Source: Ophiura sarsii (Eukaryota > Echinodermata > Ophiuroidea > Amphilepidida > Ophiuridae). Taken from it: DNA of 64,000 bases. A model generated the notes under the pieces. The model made no database searches and was not told the DNA's origin. It worked only from the letters and a program-made list of their open reading frames with translations. The stretch spans positions 31,077,798 through 31,141,797 of the forward strand of contig CM069442.1 of the NCBI GenBank assembly GCA_035610835.1, written 5' to 3'. The translations under genes and the position numbers were made by a program. Within the stretch, counting starts at the first letter, position 1; the number at the start of each line of letters is the position of its first letter. Positions 22,850 through 34,710 of this stretch are shown piece after piece.

Positions 22850-23592
22850 TTTATTGTACCATCGCATACAGATGTATTAATATAACTCGTACGCTTGTTC
22901 TTACCATCATAGTTTATTTAAAATTGCTATTAAAAGGGGAATGTTCCGATCACTTTAGCTTTTTTGTCATTGTTTTTTTCATTATTTCTGTAAAATGTTT
23001 GGCGCAAGATAAGTTCCATTTAGCCGTTATAGGCCAAAATGCAGTGAATTACTGGCAAAACCAGATCAGTATGTGTACTACCCAATGAGCAATTAACTTT
23101 GGAATACGACTATTCAAAGGATATCCCTTCATGTAGAATAGAAAACATCAAGTTGCAAATCGAGCCAGCAATCGGAACACCTTCCTTTAAACCAGTAGCT
23201 TCATCATGTTTTGTCAGACTTTCTTGGAAATAATAGTAAACGGTATTTTCTATATAATTTTTGAATTTAGATATTGTTAACATTAAAATTGTAACTAGTA
23301 GCAACGCATTTAATCTTCAACAGCACAGTCATGATAACCTTATTATTTAGAAAAGTACTAGATTTAGCTCAAAATGATGATACCATGTTTCAATAAATCA
23401 TCTTTTGTGATACACGATAATCCCGAAAATATTTTATTAAATATCAAAAGACATATCTTAATAATCGGCTTTGGTAGCCTCCGAACAGATGACTATCAAT
23501 TTATAAATCGTTTGAAGACGACCGACTTAATTTTGTAAGTCTCGACGTGTTTGTTTAGTCGCCAACCAATACAAGTCATTAGAATTTGAATT
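22850..23592. other. Intergenic; part of a dispersed repeat
   Basis: 22935-23105 ('gaatgttccgatcactt', 'cagtgaattactgg', 'gtgtactacccaatgag') recurs inverted at about 34490-34710. The remainder shows nothing recognisable; the ORF at 23110-23304 is not supported. Confidence 0.5.
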
Positions 23593-23594
23593 AC

Positions 23595-24653
23595 GAGGGT
23601 CATTCAATAAGTTCTATCTCCTACCTCATAACTTTATTATTAAATGAGCCAGTCTTATCAAATATCACACGATTGTAGTTTGGAACCTCAGCTACAAATC
23701 CAATGTAAATTGATCTGAGTACTGGTTGTACTTTTCCGCACATGCTGAGAGAACCAAACCTCGATTAAATGTGACGGAAACGGATGTAAAACAGCAAAAT
23801 ATCGCCGAAGTGCTTTTTAATTGGGCTATTGTAAGAGGTAAAACATACCTATCGGCGAATTATAACCGTTCTAAATGTCAGATATCTCTTTAACGGACTG
23901 TAAATAATAAGGTTGACTGATTGGTTTGGAAACAAATATGCCCTCTGATTAGCCAGATCCAGGTCAGGGCAATCATTCAGTTTACCCCTCCTAGAGAACC
24001 CTGTAAAAGTCATATTTGACTTTCATGAGAACTAAGCGATCTTCAATATACCGAACTAAATAGAGGGATTTAAAGTCTGTCAAAACGATAATTTTCTATC
24101 ATTAACTTCAATTGACTATTCTGAAGGCTGCACATAAGTAAAACTCATAAAGTGACTATTATGGTAAATATTTAGCATTCGAGGCATCATTGTGGCTTAA
24201 GTTGTAACAACGAAAGTTTGACTGATTAGCAGTATTCCAGTATGCCAAAGGCAGAGCAATACATTTGAGTTGATAACGCACTATTTGCAAGCCTACAAGA
24301 GTTAATATTGTTTACAATCTTATCTATACATGATAATACTGTAATATATTCAGATATCATTCATTCATTTCAATTTTCAATATTTAAATCATGCTCTTAT
24401 ATCTAAACATACAATACGAAAAAACCACCCGAAAAACATGTGTATATTTTTAAGGACAATTTCTGTGTCCATGGTCCAAAATCTCTCTCTGGCTTTGACC
24501 GCGTCATAACAAAAGTAAAACAGATATATCAATTATCACTTACTACAAATTTGTAGCTATGATTCGGAGCTATAATCATGACAAATGTCATGAGGTTGAT
24601 ATTAATATTAGCGATGTTATGAGGGAGGAGGTAAAACTTATTGAATGACCCTC
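23595..24653. mobile_element. Mariner-type element with CGAGGGTCATTCAATAAGTT ends
   Basis: The TIRs CGAGGGTCATTCAATAAGTT and AACTTATTGAATGACCCTCG are exact inverted copies, flanked by TA. The similarity continues inward (CTACCTCATAAC / TTATGAGGGAGG). Length of about 1.06 kb fits a decayed or non-autonomous mariner. I could not find transposase motifs. Confidence 0.75.
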
Positions 24654-24659
24654 GTATAT

Positions 24660-25376
24660 AGTTATTTACACTCTACCATTCGCTATTTTCAAGTAGAAAG
24701 TTTGATATTTATTCTTTTGCATAAATAAAATAGGGTGAGGATAGTTAAAAAAAAGCTCTAAAATTGTAGGCAAATCGGACTATCGTCACGGTATAAACTT
24801 GAATTATAGTTTTGTTCGTCTTGTTATCATATTTCCATGACAAGTTCAATGAAGGAGCTGGGACATACTAGGACAAGAAGGGAGTACACGTCACGTACGT
24901 GGTCATTGTGTTGAACCCATGACTCTAAAGACATCCTTATCAAGCCGTGTACATTGATGGAGAGGAAAACTGCTTTAGATCAACTCAAGTGGGAAAGTGT
25001 TTAAAAGCAATACACAGCAATTGGTTGAATACAATTGTCATGCTGTTACAGAGCACAAGTTCTTGATATTGCAATGATGTTACGAGATATTGAAATTGCA
25101 GCCGCACTGCACTATTGTAAGCCGCACTGCACTATTGTACTACATCATTTTAATAGGGCGCAGGTGATACATAAGAGTTAAGAAACTGGCATTATCTAGG
25201 CCATTTGGAAATTTAATATCTCGGTGGATTATCTGTACATATATCGTAATGATACAATATGCAGAGTACCCCGTCGAGACACATCACTGAAACTATCTAA
25301 AACCACAGATGGCTAAAACCCTACAGTCCATAGCGATTGATATGGTGATTAACTAAACAAATCGTTAATGAGCATC
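24660..25376. other. Intergenic, nothing recognised
   Basis: AT-rich. A 19-base unit GCCGCACTGCACTATTGTA is repeated in tandem at about 25101-25140. No gene seen. Confidence 0.4.
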
Positions 25377-25621
25377 TTAATACTTTCCACGCGGGTATTA
25401 ATTTTACCATATACAAAACAGATTTGTCAGAAACCATTACCAATTATTAAGTCCTATCTCAAGGATAACTGAACCAATACTAGGCATGTTTGTACTTATT
25501 TCAATGCATTTCTCATGGTGATTCCAAATATGGTAATGCAATTCAATAATGTTGACATTTTTGATACATTTTGTGAAACTTTGGAATGTCGTTTGCAGAC
25601 TCCTGCCGCGTACAAAGTGTA
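25377..25621. mobile_element. TTAACACTTTCCACGCGG MITE, copy 3
   Basis: Left end TTAATACTTTCCACGCGG; right end CGCGTACAAAGTGT. Body as in copy 1 ('ctgaaccaatactaggcatg', 'tggaatgtcgtttgcag'). A solitary copy outside the blocks. Confidence 0.65.
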
Positions 25622-26957
25622 CAATGTTTTATACTGAAATTTCAAGAACTTTATTAGCTAAATTTCGATACCCTGTTTGCTACTAATGGCTACAAGTTGT
25701 TCAATATTGTCAGTTATTTGAAAAATACTGACTTCGCCTGACGCTTATGCTGAATATTGCTTATAGATTTCAGACCACTAAATGATTGTAGTCCTTGCCG
25801 ACAACAATCGGCTTTTCTCTCAATCTGAGCATCCTGTGGCCCAATCATAATCATAAGTAATCAGGAAAGGTACTTATTGCCCTCAAATGATTACAGTTTG
25901 GAATATAATCTTGATTTTAGGACTAATACCTAATATCTATTGCTGCAGTGCAAAAAGAGATCTTTTCAATACATTTTGCAGGTTAATTTTGCACACTGCT
26001 CAATTGTTTGATGACATTATGAGAGCGATACGCCAGCTGTCTAAAATCGGAGGCTTATATCTCGGAACTTTCAGGGTTACCCTATATAAAGTTTGTACTT
26101 CAATGATCACAATATCATGAACTTGGAGAAATATGTAAAGTTGAAAAATCCAGTCGCTTTATAAGCGAGAAAATCGACGTTTTGTAACACCCCTATTTGG
26201 TGGTGTGGTATCTGAAAAAGTCCATAAACAGATATTGGGATCACTCAGTCTATTCGGGAATTCTGCGAAAGTGTCCGTTTAGTTGGGATTGCACTTATGG
26301 GAAATGTACTTTGTGCTGTTAAGTTGTTGTAAGCACGCGACTAAACTGTTTTCTTGTTGTTCTTGTTAGTCAACAACTATAAATCATACGAAACTATAAT
26401 CATAAGCCGTTTCCAAATCTCATATAATCGCCCAAAGAAGATTTCTTGCGCAGTCCAACTTGCTTCACTTTAATCACTTGACCACTGGTTTCCGCCACTA
26501 GTGTCTACTAGTTCCCATTGACATTACATTGTAATGAAAGGCATATAATGATCAAAAACGAGGGTCTTCAAGAAAATCCTCCTGCAAGTAGTCAATGTGA
26601 CTTCAATGTATCTCTTGTTTTTCTTTAAGATCCTTTATATTTTGAATGACACATACGCGCTTTAGTTGGGATTCGACTTCTTTTTAAAAGTAATGCCTAT
26701 CTGTACCATGCATTATTATAGTGTGGCAGTTACACGGTACTTGCCGCTGCTAAATACTTTACCATATATTTTTCACTGTATGTTTTGGGGAACAGTCCTG
26801 TTGGTACTGCTAAGCAATGCTGGACTGCACAAAAAAAAATCTGTTTTTGGTGACAGCCCATCTCTGAGATAAATATGAGAATGTACAAAAATGATCCAAT
26901 TTACAAATAAATGTATGAAGTATAAAATTCTTATAACAAATATGTCACTGTTAGTGT
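25622..26957. other. Region downstream of the GPCR gene, nothing recognised
   Basis: Would contain the receptor 3' UTR on its right side. No AATAAA on the minus strand was seen close to the stop. ORFs at 25887-26120 and 26666-26872 resemble nothing. Confidence 0.4.
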
Positions 26958-27356
26958 TTAAACAACACTATGGCACATATCTTCCACTTTTATTATTGGT
27001 GTCCGTCGAATGATAGTTGAATGAGTGCTCTCCCCGCCAATAGATCGCGTCGCAATAACTTGAGGTTTCTGATGATATATCTTTGGTCCGCACCCTTTTC
27101 CTCTGCACATGCCGGCGAGAAAAATGCACTCGAATACTCCCTTGAAACCTTGACGATACTTGACGTTCATCCAGCAGTAAATGATGGGGCTATGACAGCA
27201 GTTGCTCATCGCAAAGAGCATAACTACAAGATAGAAAAGCTTGATGTAATAAAAGTTGTTCAGTTGGGGGAAGACATCTTGCAGGATATTGAAGACGTGC
27301 ACGGGGAAATAATTGATGGCGAAGAGCAGTACAATTACTGCAAACATCTTGACTAA
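26958..27356 (-). CDS. Neuropeptide-type class A GPCR, exon 2 (residues 287-418)
   Basis: Exon 2 of the same receptor. The acceptor is a pyrimidine-rich tract ending in GTTACAG, and the exon opens in phase 0 with LVKM, which joins the KKR at the end of exon 1 as expected at the ICL3-helix 6 border. Helix 6 (about 287-310) reads FAINYFPVHVFNIL: the usual C-W-x-P is N301-Y302-F303-P304. Y at 6.48 is known in orexin and allatotropin receptors; N at 6.47 is unusual. Helix 7 (about 322-346) ends CCHSPIIYCWMN, so NPxxY is S342-P343-I-I-Y346. Helix 8 (KYRQGFKGVFECIF) is followed by cysteines suited to palmitoylation, then a tail of about 50 residues rich in S, T and R, ending CHSVV*. No AATAAA was seen within about 100 bases after the stop. 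Shadow ORFs on the plus strand here are not coding. Confidence 0.92.
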   Translation of the reverse strand, partial: LVKMFAVIVLLFAINYFPVHVFNILQDVFPQLNNFYYIKLFYLVVMLFAMSNCCHSPIIYCWMNVKYRQGFKGVFECIFLAGMCRGKGCGPKIYHQKPQVIATRSIGGESTHSTIIRRTPIIKVEDMCHSVV

Positions 27357-29145
27357 CTGTAACGACAAAAATATGTAAAGAGAGAGATAAAGAGCCCGTG
27401 AGAGCTGGCATGGAATGAGAAAATACACTGTCATTTGAACATGATGAAAGAGGTCCTTTTAACCCGCGATGGCATTACGTGATACGGCGATCAATAACAT
27501 CCACATTGCATAATCATATTGAGCAAAGAGGTAACGACAATACCCTTAGGGTGTTGGACGAAATACCGCACTAAAATTGGTCCAGATATAATACTTGACA
27601 CGCGCCTAAGTTATGCATGGCTACGTTTAGTCACAGCCACGAGCATGATTTATGGTCATCCTTTAAGGCTTGATTGTCCGAGACTTTTACAACCACGGAT
27701 TTATCTTAAGAAGCGTGTGATGTGTAGGATCTCTTATGGAACTAATTTGCTAACACATCGGCGTTTGCCGATGGCAATCTTGACGGGCAGAATATATAAA
27801 CATTTAAAACAACATGTGTTGAATAACTACGTTTAATAGTGCATAATGTAGTGTTCCGTTAGTCGTGTCCAGTTTATTAATTGACGTGCTTGATAAATTG
27901 ACATTGAGAACAAACAAAAAAAGTTTGATATCTGCACGCGAGTAATTTGAATCTTTTAAAGAAAATCCTTATAAAATTAATGAAATACGAAACATTATTC
28001 ACATTGTTAAGACGATGATTGGTTTTTTTTCGAAACGCAAAAATCGGGTCATCAGATATGTTAAGCGAGGTGTTCATACCAGAATTAGTACATGTTATTG
28101 CTGCACCCAGTGCAATAACAGTCTATCAGCCACACACTGCTAGATTTGAGATAGTAACCCCACGCACAACCGTCTGTAGTGGGTTTTTGAAAACCAGACA
28201 TTTATTAAACCAATAAGCCAAAAACTTACTACCTATGTTCATTAAATACTTGAACAAATACTTTTTTATTGCAACTTATACACAATACCAAAAGTATTAA
28301 ACGTTGCACCGCGTGCGATATGTTGTCCGGTGTGAATATCTCGCCTTAACTCTGAATCATCATAATTATGCAACGGTAAACATGACGGGCCCTAGTTTTT
28401 TTAACCTCTTATTTAACAATATGGCATGTTTGACTGCTAAACTGCGTGTCAATTTCATTTTTTTTTAAAATTTACTACTTTTAAAATTATTGCACCGAGG
28501 AACATAACAATTTCAAATAAAGAGATAAAAAGTGTTGATGTTTACACAAGCTTGTTCATCATTGTTTTTAATGACCACCCGCCCCTGCAACAGTGCCTGA
28601 GAATCAGTACACTAACAAAAATCAGAATTTTATCATAATTTCCAGCATTTACTTTAGAATGGACACGATTTACTTTTACAATTTACATGTCCATTAAAAA
28701 AAGACATTTCCGGGTCATTTGCTAAGGATTAGAAGTGCATAAATACCTACTGTCAAAATGACGATTATAAATCCAATCACAGATAAGCGACATAAGTGTT
28801 GAGTAGTCATAAGGTTGCGTTGCAAAACCTGTACGTATATCTCATAAACATACGTTGACTTATACGTAAGACTTATTTTAATTTTTTCTTAATTTTTTCA
28901 ACGTAATACTTAAAACGGTAGTCGCCACATTATATATTTTGCACCATTATGCGTACAAGCACCTGTACAAATTAACCTGAGATCGATGCAAATCTCAGTT
29001 CATTTTTCAATGGTGCATGTATGGCGAGGAAACATTTATGTTAGAGACTATCGTATAAGCCTAACGTACAAGTCACTTATACGAAGGAGCCATACATACT
29101 AGTTTTGCAATGGGGCCTAAATATGAATGTTGATTTTGTTCATAC
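27357..29145 (-). other. GPCR intron 1, phase 0
   Basis: A 1,789-bp intron bounded by GT (29145-29144) and AG (27358-27357). It carries a TIR element at 28810-29120 just inside the donor. Between 27440 and 28800 I see AT-rich sequence and a few short ORFs that resemble nothing. Position and phase follow from a continuous receptor alignment across the junction; no transcript was available. Confidence 0.85.
28810..29120. mobile_element. ACTAGTACGTATGA-family MITE inside the GPCR intron
   Basis: Ends TAAGGTTGCGTTGCAAAACC and, inverted, TTAGGCCCCATTGCAAAACT. The subterminal words GACTTATACGTAAGACTTAT and GTACAAGTCACTTATACG are inverted copies. The right end lies about 25 bp from the splice donor. 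The same family occurs at 30547, 38700 and 52725. Confidence 0.7.
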
Positions 29146-30003
29146 CCTTTTCTTGGAATCAGTTCTTTGCTTTGCAGCCGCATCTTCCATTTCTCCGAGG
29201 TTTTTATTACGACCCCATAGAATCTTGCCTATCCTCCAGTAGCCAATGGCCAAGGCTGCCAATGGTAAAAAGTATTGTAGAACCATACCAAGTACGCTAT
29301 ACACATCACTACTCCAATTGGAAGATTCCAAGCAAGAACTAATGCCATTACCGCTTTGTACCGACGAATAAATGGCCATTGGCAACGCCCAGGCGCATGC
29401 GCCTAACCAAATAAACGCAATCATGAATCTTCGTTGCGATGACCCGGATCTTGTCTTCAGTTTTAGAGGGTGAACAATCGCAACGTATCGATCCATTGTC
29501 ATCGCCACGAGGGTGTAAATGCTCACGGATACGGAAACACTTTGGACAAAACTGACGATTTTACATGTGGCAATTCCAAATGGCCATGTCCAATATAAGG
29601 TGGAGTAGAACGTGAAATTAACGCAGAAAATTGCCATTAGTATATCCCCTATTGCCATATTCACGATGAAATAATTAGTGCCGGTGCGCATTTGCGGATC
29701 TGATAAAACAATATAACAGACAATCGCGTTCCCGCCAACGCCTAAAATCGTCACGGAGCCAAAACACACGGCAAATAACACCTGTAGCCATATTGGCTCA
29801 CTGTAATAGTAATCCGCGTAATTAAAAGTACCATTCCATGAGGCACTTTCAGAATTGTAATCCACCGTATCGATGGTATGATTCCACATAATTTCACTCT
29901 CCTTCTCTTGCAGACCTTCCCTACCCGCCGTCTGAACAGTAACACACTGATTAATTCCTAGTATATTCAGTAACACAACAAGAGCCGCAGTAGACATCGG
30001 CAT
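29146..30003 (-). CDS. Neuropeptide-type class A GPCR, exon 1 (residues 1-286)
   Basis: Plasma-membrane G-protein-coupled receptor, exon 1. The start is the first in-frame ATG (30003) after an in-frame TAG about 69 bases upstream, with G at -3. Residues 1-26 are hydrophobic and may be a signal peptide. N-glycosylation sequons lie at N41 (NHT) and N57 (NGT). Helix 1 is about 73-100 with GN at 91-92; helix 2 about 108-131 with D120; ECL1 has WPFG at 140-143; C147 at the top of helix 3 should pair with C224 in ECL2. DRY is at 171-173, followed by VAIVHPL; helix 4 carries W199 and P208; helix 5 about 235-257 with P247 and Y255. The exon ends AAG AAA AGG followed by GTATGA, a good donor, phase 0. 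Unspliced, the frame stops two codons later. The helix 2-3 and SVSVSIYTLVAM features place it among orexin/NPFF/RYamide/galanin-like peptide receptors. Ligand not identifiable. Confidence 0.93.
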
Positions 30004-30546
30004 TTCTGAAGTTATGGTGTGCCCTCTTGCGTTCAGCGAATTGATACCACTGGTGTTGAGAGGTTGCTACTTATCCCGGGCTACTTATGTGTGCTTCCGC
30101 GCAGTCAAATATAGGACACTGACTAGCAAGCATTGTGCACTCGTCAGTAATGGCTTACTATATACTTATATTAACGTTTGTCTTCCTCTTGACATATTCC
30201 GTCCCACATTTTGATCATCTTAATTGAGCATCTGCAGATATCCACGTAATTGCCTCTGTTGAAAAAGAAGACAAGAACAAAAAATAGATTGTTGAGGTAT
30301 TGAAAAGTGATAACCGAATATTGGCATATACAGATGTGTGTATGCTAACAGCGCGCCATGATTTTACCAGTCGACTGTAATGTGACTGTAAATGATGTAT
30401 GAATAGCTAGCAGCATGTCCATATTAATATATACATTCGATTTGGGAAATAATTAAATTGGACTGTAACATCTCGACGTCATTTTTGTGTACATTTGGTA
30501 CATTCTATATGATATGGGCATTTGCTAGATAGTGTTCATGGATACA
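30004..30546 (-). other. Immediate upstream region of the GPCR gene
   Basis: This stretch should hold the 5' UTR and promoter of the receptor. No clear TATA box, initiator or additional coding exon was recognised; an in-frame TAG about 69 bases upstream of the ATG argues against a coding extension. Sequence is AT-rich and non-repetitive by eye. Confidence 0.4.
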
Positions 30547-31426
30547 TTAAGGTCGCACTACAAATCTAGTACGTTTGACTCATGCGTATATGTGACTTGT
30601 ACGTAAGACTTATACGATGGTCACATATAATATTTTGCATCGCCACATGTACTAATGAAATTTGAACGGAGTCGAATGCAAAGATTATGATATAGAATTA
30701 TTTGCATTTGTAAGATCAATTTTATGGGTGCTTGTTGTACGTATGGTAATCAGTCAACTTCGGAACGAGAGCTCGTTTCACTCGAGGACGCTAAACATTG
30801 ACGGGTGTGCGTCACCGTGGTAACGTGTACCGATCAATTTGTGCAACCATTGCATTTAATTACCATCTTAACAGATTGAGGGCAGTCTAGGTACCAGAAT
30901 TCCTCTAGTCCGATGATGTTATCTCACCTTTGACCCCAACATCTCGCAATATTGGTCGAAATTACACCTTTTGAGCATATATATACCATGTTCTTGGCGA
31001 GTTTACACCGTTTTATTGAATTTGTAGGTTAAGTGTGATGAACTTTACGTTATATTAAAGCTTTGTAGTATTTTATAGGGATGAATTCTTTACGTTATCT
31101 CAGAGACAAGAGACTTATCTTTTGGTTGAAAATCAGAAACAAAAAGGGTTTTTTTCAATCTTGAATATTACTTTGACGGGAGACCGTTTTTTTGAAACGT
31201 AGTCCCGTTCCCTACTCTATTGATTATTCGTCCCAATCGAGAGACGGACTCCTGTCACCTGATGCGTCGCCTTGTAAACATTGACGGCAGTGCGTCACTA
31301 AATAGCACGCCCTCAAATTGAACGCGCTCCCGTTCCGGAGCAGACTGGTAATGTAAACACTCTAATTACGTTTAAGACACTTAATACGTATGAACTATAC
31401 GCACTAGTTTTACAGTACGGCATAAA
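30547..31426. mobile_element. ACTAGTACGTATGA-family MITE carrying a nested element
   Basis: Left end TTAAGGTCGCACTACAAATC, CTAGTACGTTTGACTCATGC; right end inverted, GCCGTACTGTAAAACTAGTG. Between the arms lies the 30751-31347 element. Confidence 0.6.
30751..31347. mobile_element. CAGTC...GACTG element (597 bp) with GTAAT duplication
   Basis: The ends CAGTCAACTTCGGAACGAGA and CGTTCCGGAGCAGACTG are imperfect inverted repeats. Inner copies of AACATTGACGG and GTGCGTCAC appear near both ends but as direct repeats. GTAAT flanks both sides (30746-30750 and 31348-31352). Superfamily not assigned. Confidence 0.5.
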
Positions 31427-31429
31427 TTT

Positions 31430-34400
31430 ATATACATTTTCTCCTACTAAGGAGGCGATCATAGATGACATTTAGCATGTTTTATTAGTGTACACTCAAG
31501 TAGGTGATGCCATTCTGTCAATCATTTGGTACAAAGTTAATACATTATGAGCATAAAACCAGTAATATGCGTTTAGCGTAAGCACTGCCTGTGTAACCGT
31601 CACACTCAAACTTGTTTAATAGTCGGGAATTTCAATGTTTACACGCATAACATCACGATTGCTGCCGATATAGCTCAAAACAATCGAAAATGTGTTTGAA
31701 ACTAAGATTCCCACTTTTTATCTATACAAAGGGCCACATTCCTGTTTTAAACCTGATTTAGGGCACACAAATTATTTTTTTCTGTCAAAAGTTAGCAATT
31801 GCATACGCAAATTAGACATTAAGACGGATTGTCGATGTCCCATTATAGACCAGCATAACCAGGGCTTTGAAATACTTTGATGAATGGTATAATAACAATA
31901 TTGTATATATATGACTTATCTAATAGAGTTAATGTTATGATTTGAATTTTTTACTTCATACACCGTCAGGTAACAATAAACGATGGTAATAACTACCATG
32001 TCTGTTTGCAGAGTTGTACCATTGTCAACCTAATTCTTGAGGCTTTATTGAATTGCTGCATGGTTAGCATTCAAACTACTGTTAAGAAAATTAGCCAAGG
32101 GGTTTAATAAACAAAAGAGGTTTAGAGCATTTAAATTATAATAACGAAGACCATCAGAAGTAGCCGGCGTTAAAATATCAATCTTCCGGGGACAATTTGT
32201 TTTTAGAGCCTGTTAATTATAATAACGAAGACACCGTTGAAATATTAGTCCTCAGTGTGATGGAGAAACTTGGTTATCAAATAACATTAAAACTAATCAT
32301 AATCAAAATGAAAATAATAAGTGTGTGATGTGCTTTGAAGGTTTAGTTCGCTCATGAAAATAGAAACGAAGTGTTCAATATTTATCAGTACGAACTTATA
32401 TTATAAAGTTCGTTAATTTTATCAACTTTGCAAGTTGTTGTTGTTCCAATTTACATTCCGGTCATAGTGCGTGCTTCCCTGATAAAGTTTTTTTAAACAT
32501 TTATGTATGTTATATAGACCTTCCGTAATATATCGCTACTCTGAGTTTTTTGAATATATATTATATTCATTTGGAAGACACGTCTTTGATGAAAATAGTA
32601 TGTGCAAATCTAGGACATTATTTCAATAAACTCCCTTCCACCTAAAGTTCGAACATCCGCGCGCAATCTAGTGATAAATATATGTAAAGGCAGCAAATGT
32701 TTGGATATGTCTTTGATTTCGCGACTAGATTTTGTAAACGCATTAGAGTCCCTTTGACGCCACCGCCATATTTGTGGTGAAATAGCGTAGATGATAGTAG
32801 AGATATCATCAAATGTTTATTTATTTGTTTTGTTGTGTCGTTACTATAAAAAATGCATCAGCCTATAAACGAGGAATTTCTCATTTTTTTACTAGTCAAT
32901 GCGTTCGACGATACAGAGAAGTGTGAAGTCGTCTTAGGATTAATACTGTAATGGACATTAGCAGCCAGTTTAATAACTGTCTGGAATCAGTCCGGGCTAT
33001 CTATACAAATACTTTTATTACAGGACACGAAGGATGACCCTGGGTCATTGAACGAACACAGTATAAATATGAAGACGTGGAGCTAATAAAGCAAATAAGT
33101 TCGAACTGAAGTAGAAGCTGCAGTGCGAAACTTTGCATAGCTAAAAGTCAGAAGTGTGAGCCGGGATGTAATTAATACGGTAATGGGCGTTTAATAGCAG
33201 CAAATTCAATATAAACTGTCTGGAATACACACATGGTCAGTCCCGGCTATCTATACAAATAAAGAGCTGATTTACACAAGGACTTACTTATGTATATAGT
33301 ATTTTGGTAGTAATTTCTAGCGATGTGGGTTAATTTGTTGAAAAAAACCTTACATCCCATAGTAATACAATACAGAAGTCCGAGCTGTTATGCAAAAGGT
33401 CCGCCGTCCAATAAAAATGTTTGGCAAAAGGGCTTAGATTCATTTACACGGGCCAGGGGTCAGGGCAGTAGCGTATAGGGTCTGTGATCAGGGGGGCATA
33501 ACTATCATTTTGTTAACATACATTGAGTGTGTCATTTTATTGGGGGGGGGGGGGGGGGGGGGCTCAGAAGGATGGGATAATGCCCCCTTCTAGTTACGCC
33601 CCTGGCCAGGGAGGCACCTAAAGTTATGCCGTCGGTACACTGAAATCGTCGGTACATCGCGGCCATTAGAAAGAGAAGGGGGAGAGAGAGAGAGAGAGAG
33701 AGAGGGAGAGGAGTGGGAAATGCGTCAATATTCTAAAAATGAAAGGATAATTTAAAGTTTGGGAGCCTTCAAACGGCTTAGAAATGCCCTTATGGGGTAA
33801 ACCCTGAAATGTAATACACAGTGTGCGTCATTTCAGGGGGGGGGGGGGGGGGGGGGGGGGGCATCAAGGGGGCGAGCCTTCCGGTAGTCGAATGTGATAT
33901 TAAAGTGCTATTTTATTTGCGAATAATTAGAGAATACATAACAAGGCGAATGTGTGCCTTGATAGTTTCAGGCTACCGGCTTATCAAAGACCAACTTCCT
34001 TCTTGCGTCTAGACTTGACTATGAGCTCATTTCTGACGATATAATAAACACGCCTGAAAACAATTTCACAGAACGCATTATTGAATGTTATGTTATGATT
34101 AATGTTTTACATCTCAGTAATAATATTAAGCCGCCATATCATGTCTGCGCTATGACGTAACCATCGGCAATCCTAATTATTGAGTTTGTTATTGCAACCC
34201 GAAGTGCTGTTAGTTTAAACATAGTTTCAGGCACAGTAGCCAGGGGTTGAAATAATCAATAACTGGCTTGAATAACTAAGGCATAATACAATTCACCGTT
34301 GAAAATTCATTCGGCGAGTGTTTTGTCACGTTAGGTATGAACTTTTAATTAAAGGTAGATGTTCTGATTTTTGGACCGATTTTCAACTCGATGTTTTCTA

Positions 34401-34480
34401 TTTTACATGAAAGGTCATCCTTAAAATTGTCACATTCCAAAGTTTGAGTTGCATAACTGCAATGGTTCTAATTTTAGAAG
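31430..34480. other. Intergenic with local duplications and poly-G
   Basis: No gene recognised. 'aattataataacgaaga' occurs twice (32135 and 32217). An imperfect duplication pairs 32930-33012 with 33171-33262 ('taactgtctggaat...ccgggctatctatacaaata'). A (GA)n tract is at 33679-33705. G21 at 33542-33562 and G26 at 33836-33861 sit in sequence ending 'ctagttacgcccctgg', a hAT-type terminus remnant. Confidence 0.5.
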
Positions 34481-34489
34481 GACGAGGTC

Positions 34490-34710
34490 ACAATACATTT
34501 ACCCATTGAGTAGTACACAAACTGACTGGTGGTTAACCACCTTTGTCAGTAATTCACCACATTTTAGCCTTTAATTTCTAAATGGAACATTTCTGGCCCC
34601 TAAGATTTTACAGACATAATGAGAAAAATATGGGGATTCTTCTGATATCAAAATATCTTGATGTGAAAAAAAATTCATAGCCAAAAAAAAGGTGATCGGA
34701 ACATACACCT
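34490..34710. repeat. Dispersed repeat, inverted copy of 22935-23105
   Basis: Reverse-complement similarity over about 200 bp ('agtaattcaccacattttagcc', 'ggtgatcggaacat'). Confidence 0.6.

Larger units (their letters stand above)
17125..22850. repeat. Block A3, third tandem block
   Basis: Landmarks in the same order as A1 and A2. It is interrupted by the CACTGTAAAA element (17884-19546) and the SINE-like insert (20525-20814). It ends with a TTAACACTTT MITE and 'taaccaaaactacataagttg', matching the end of A2. Confidence 0.8.

Noticed and set aside
25887..26120. Extra exon of the GPCR or another gene
   Set aside because: Plus strand, no domain, no splice context that fits the receptor.
27021..27356. 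Plus-strand ORF of 111 codons
   Set aside because: Antisense shadow of GPCR exon 2.
27519..27836. 105-codon plus-strand ORF in the GPCR intron
   Set aside because: No recognisable domain, and opposite to the gene; chance frame in intron sequence.
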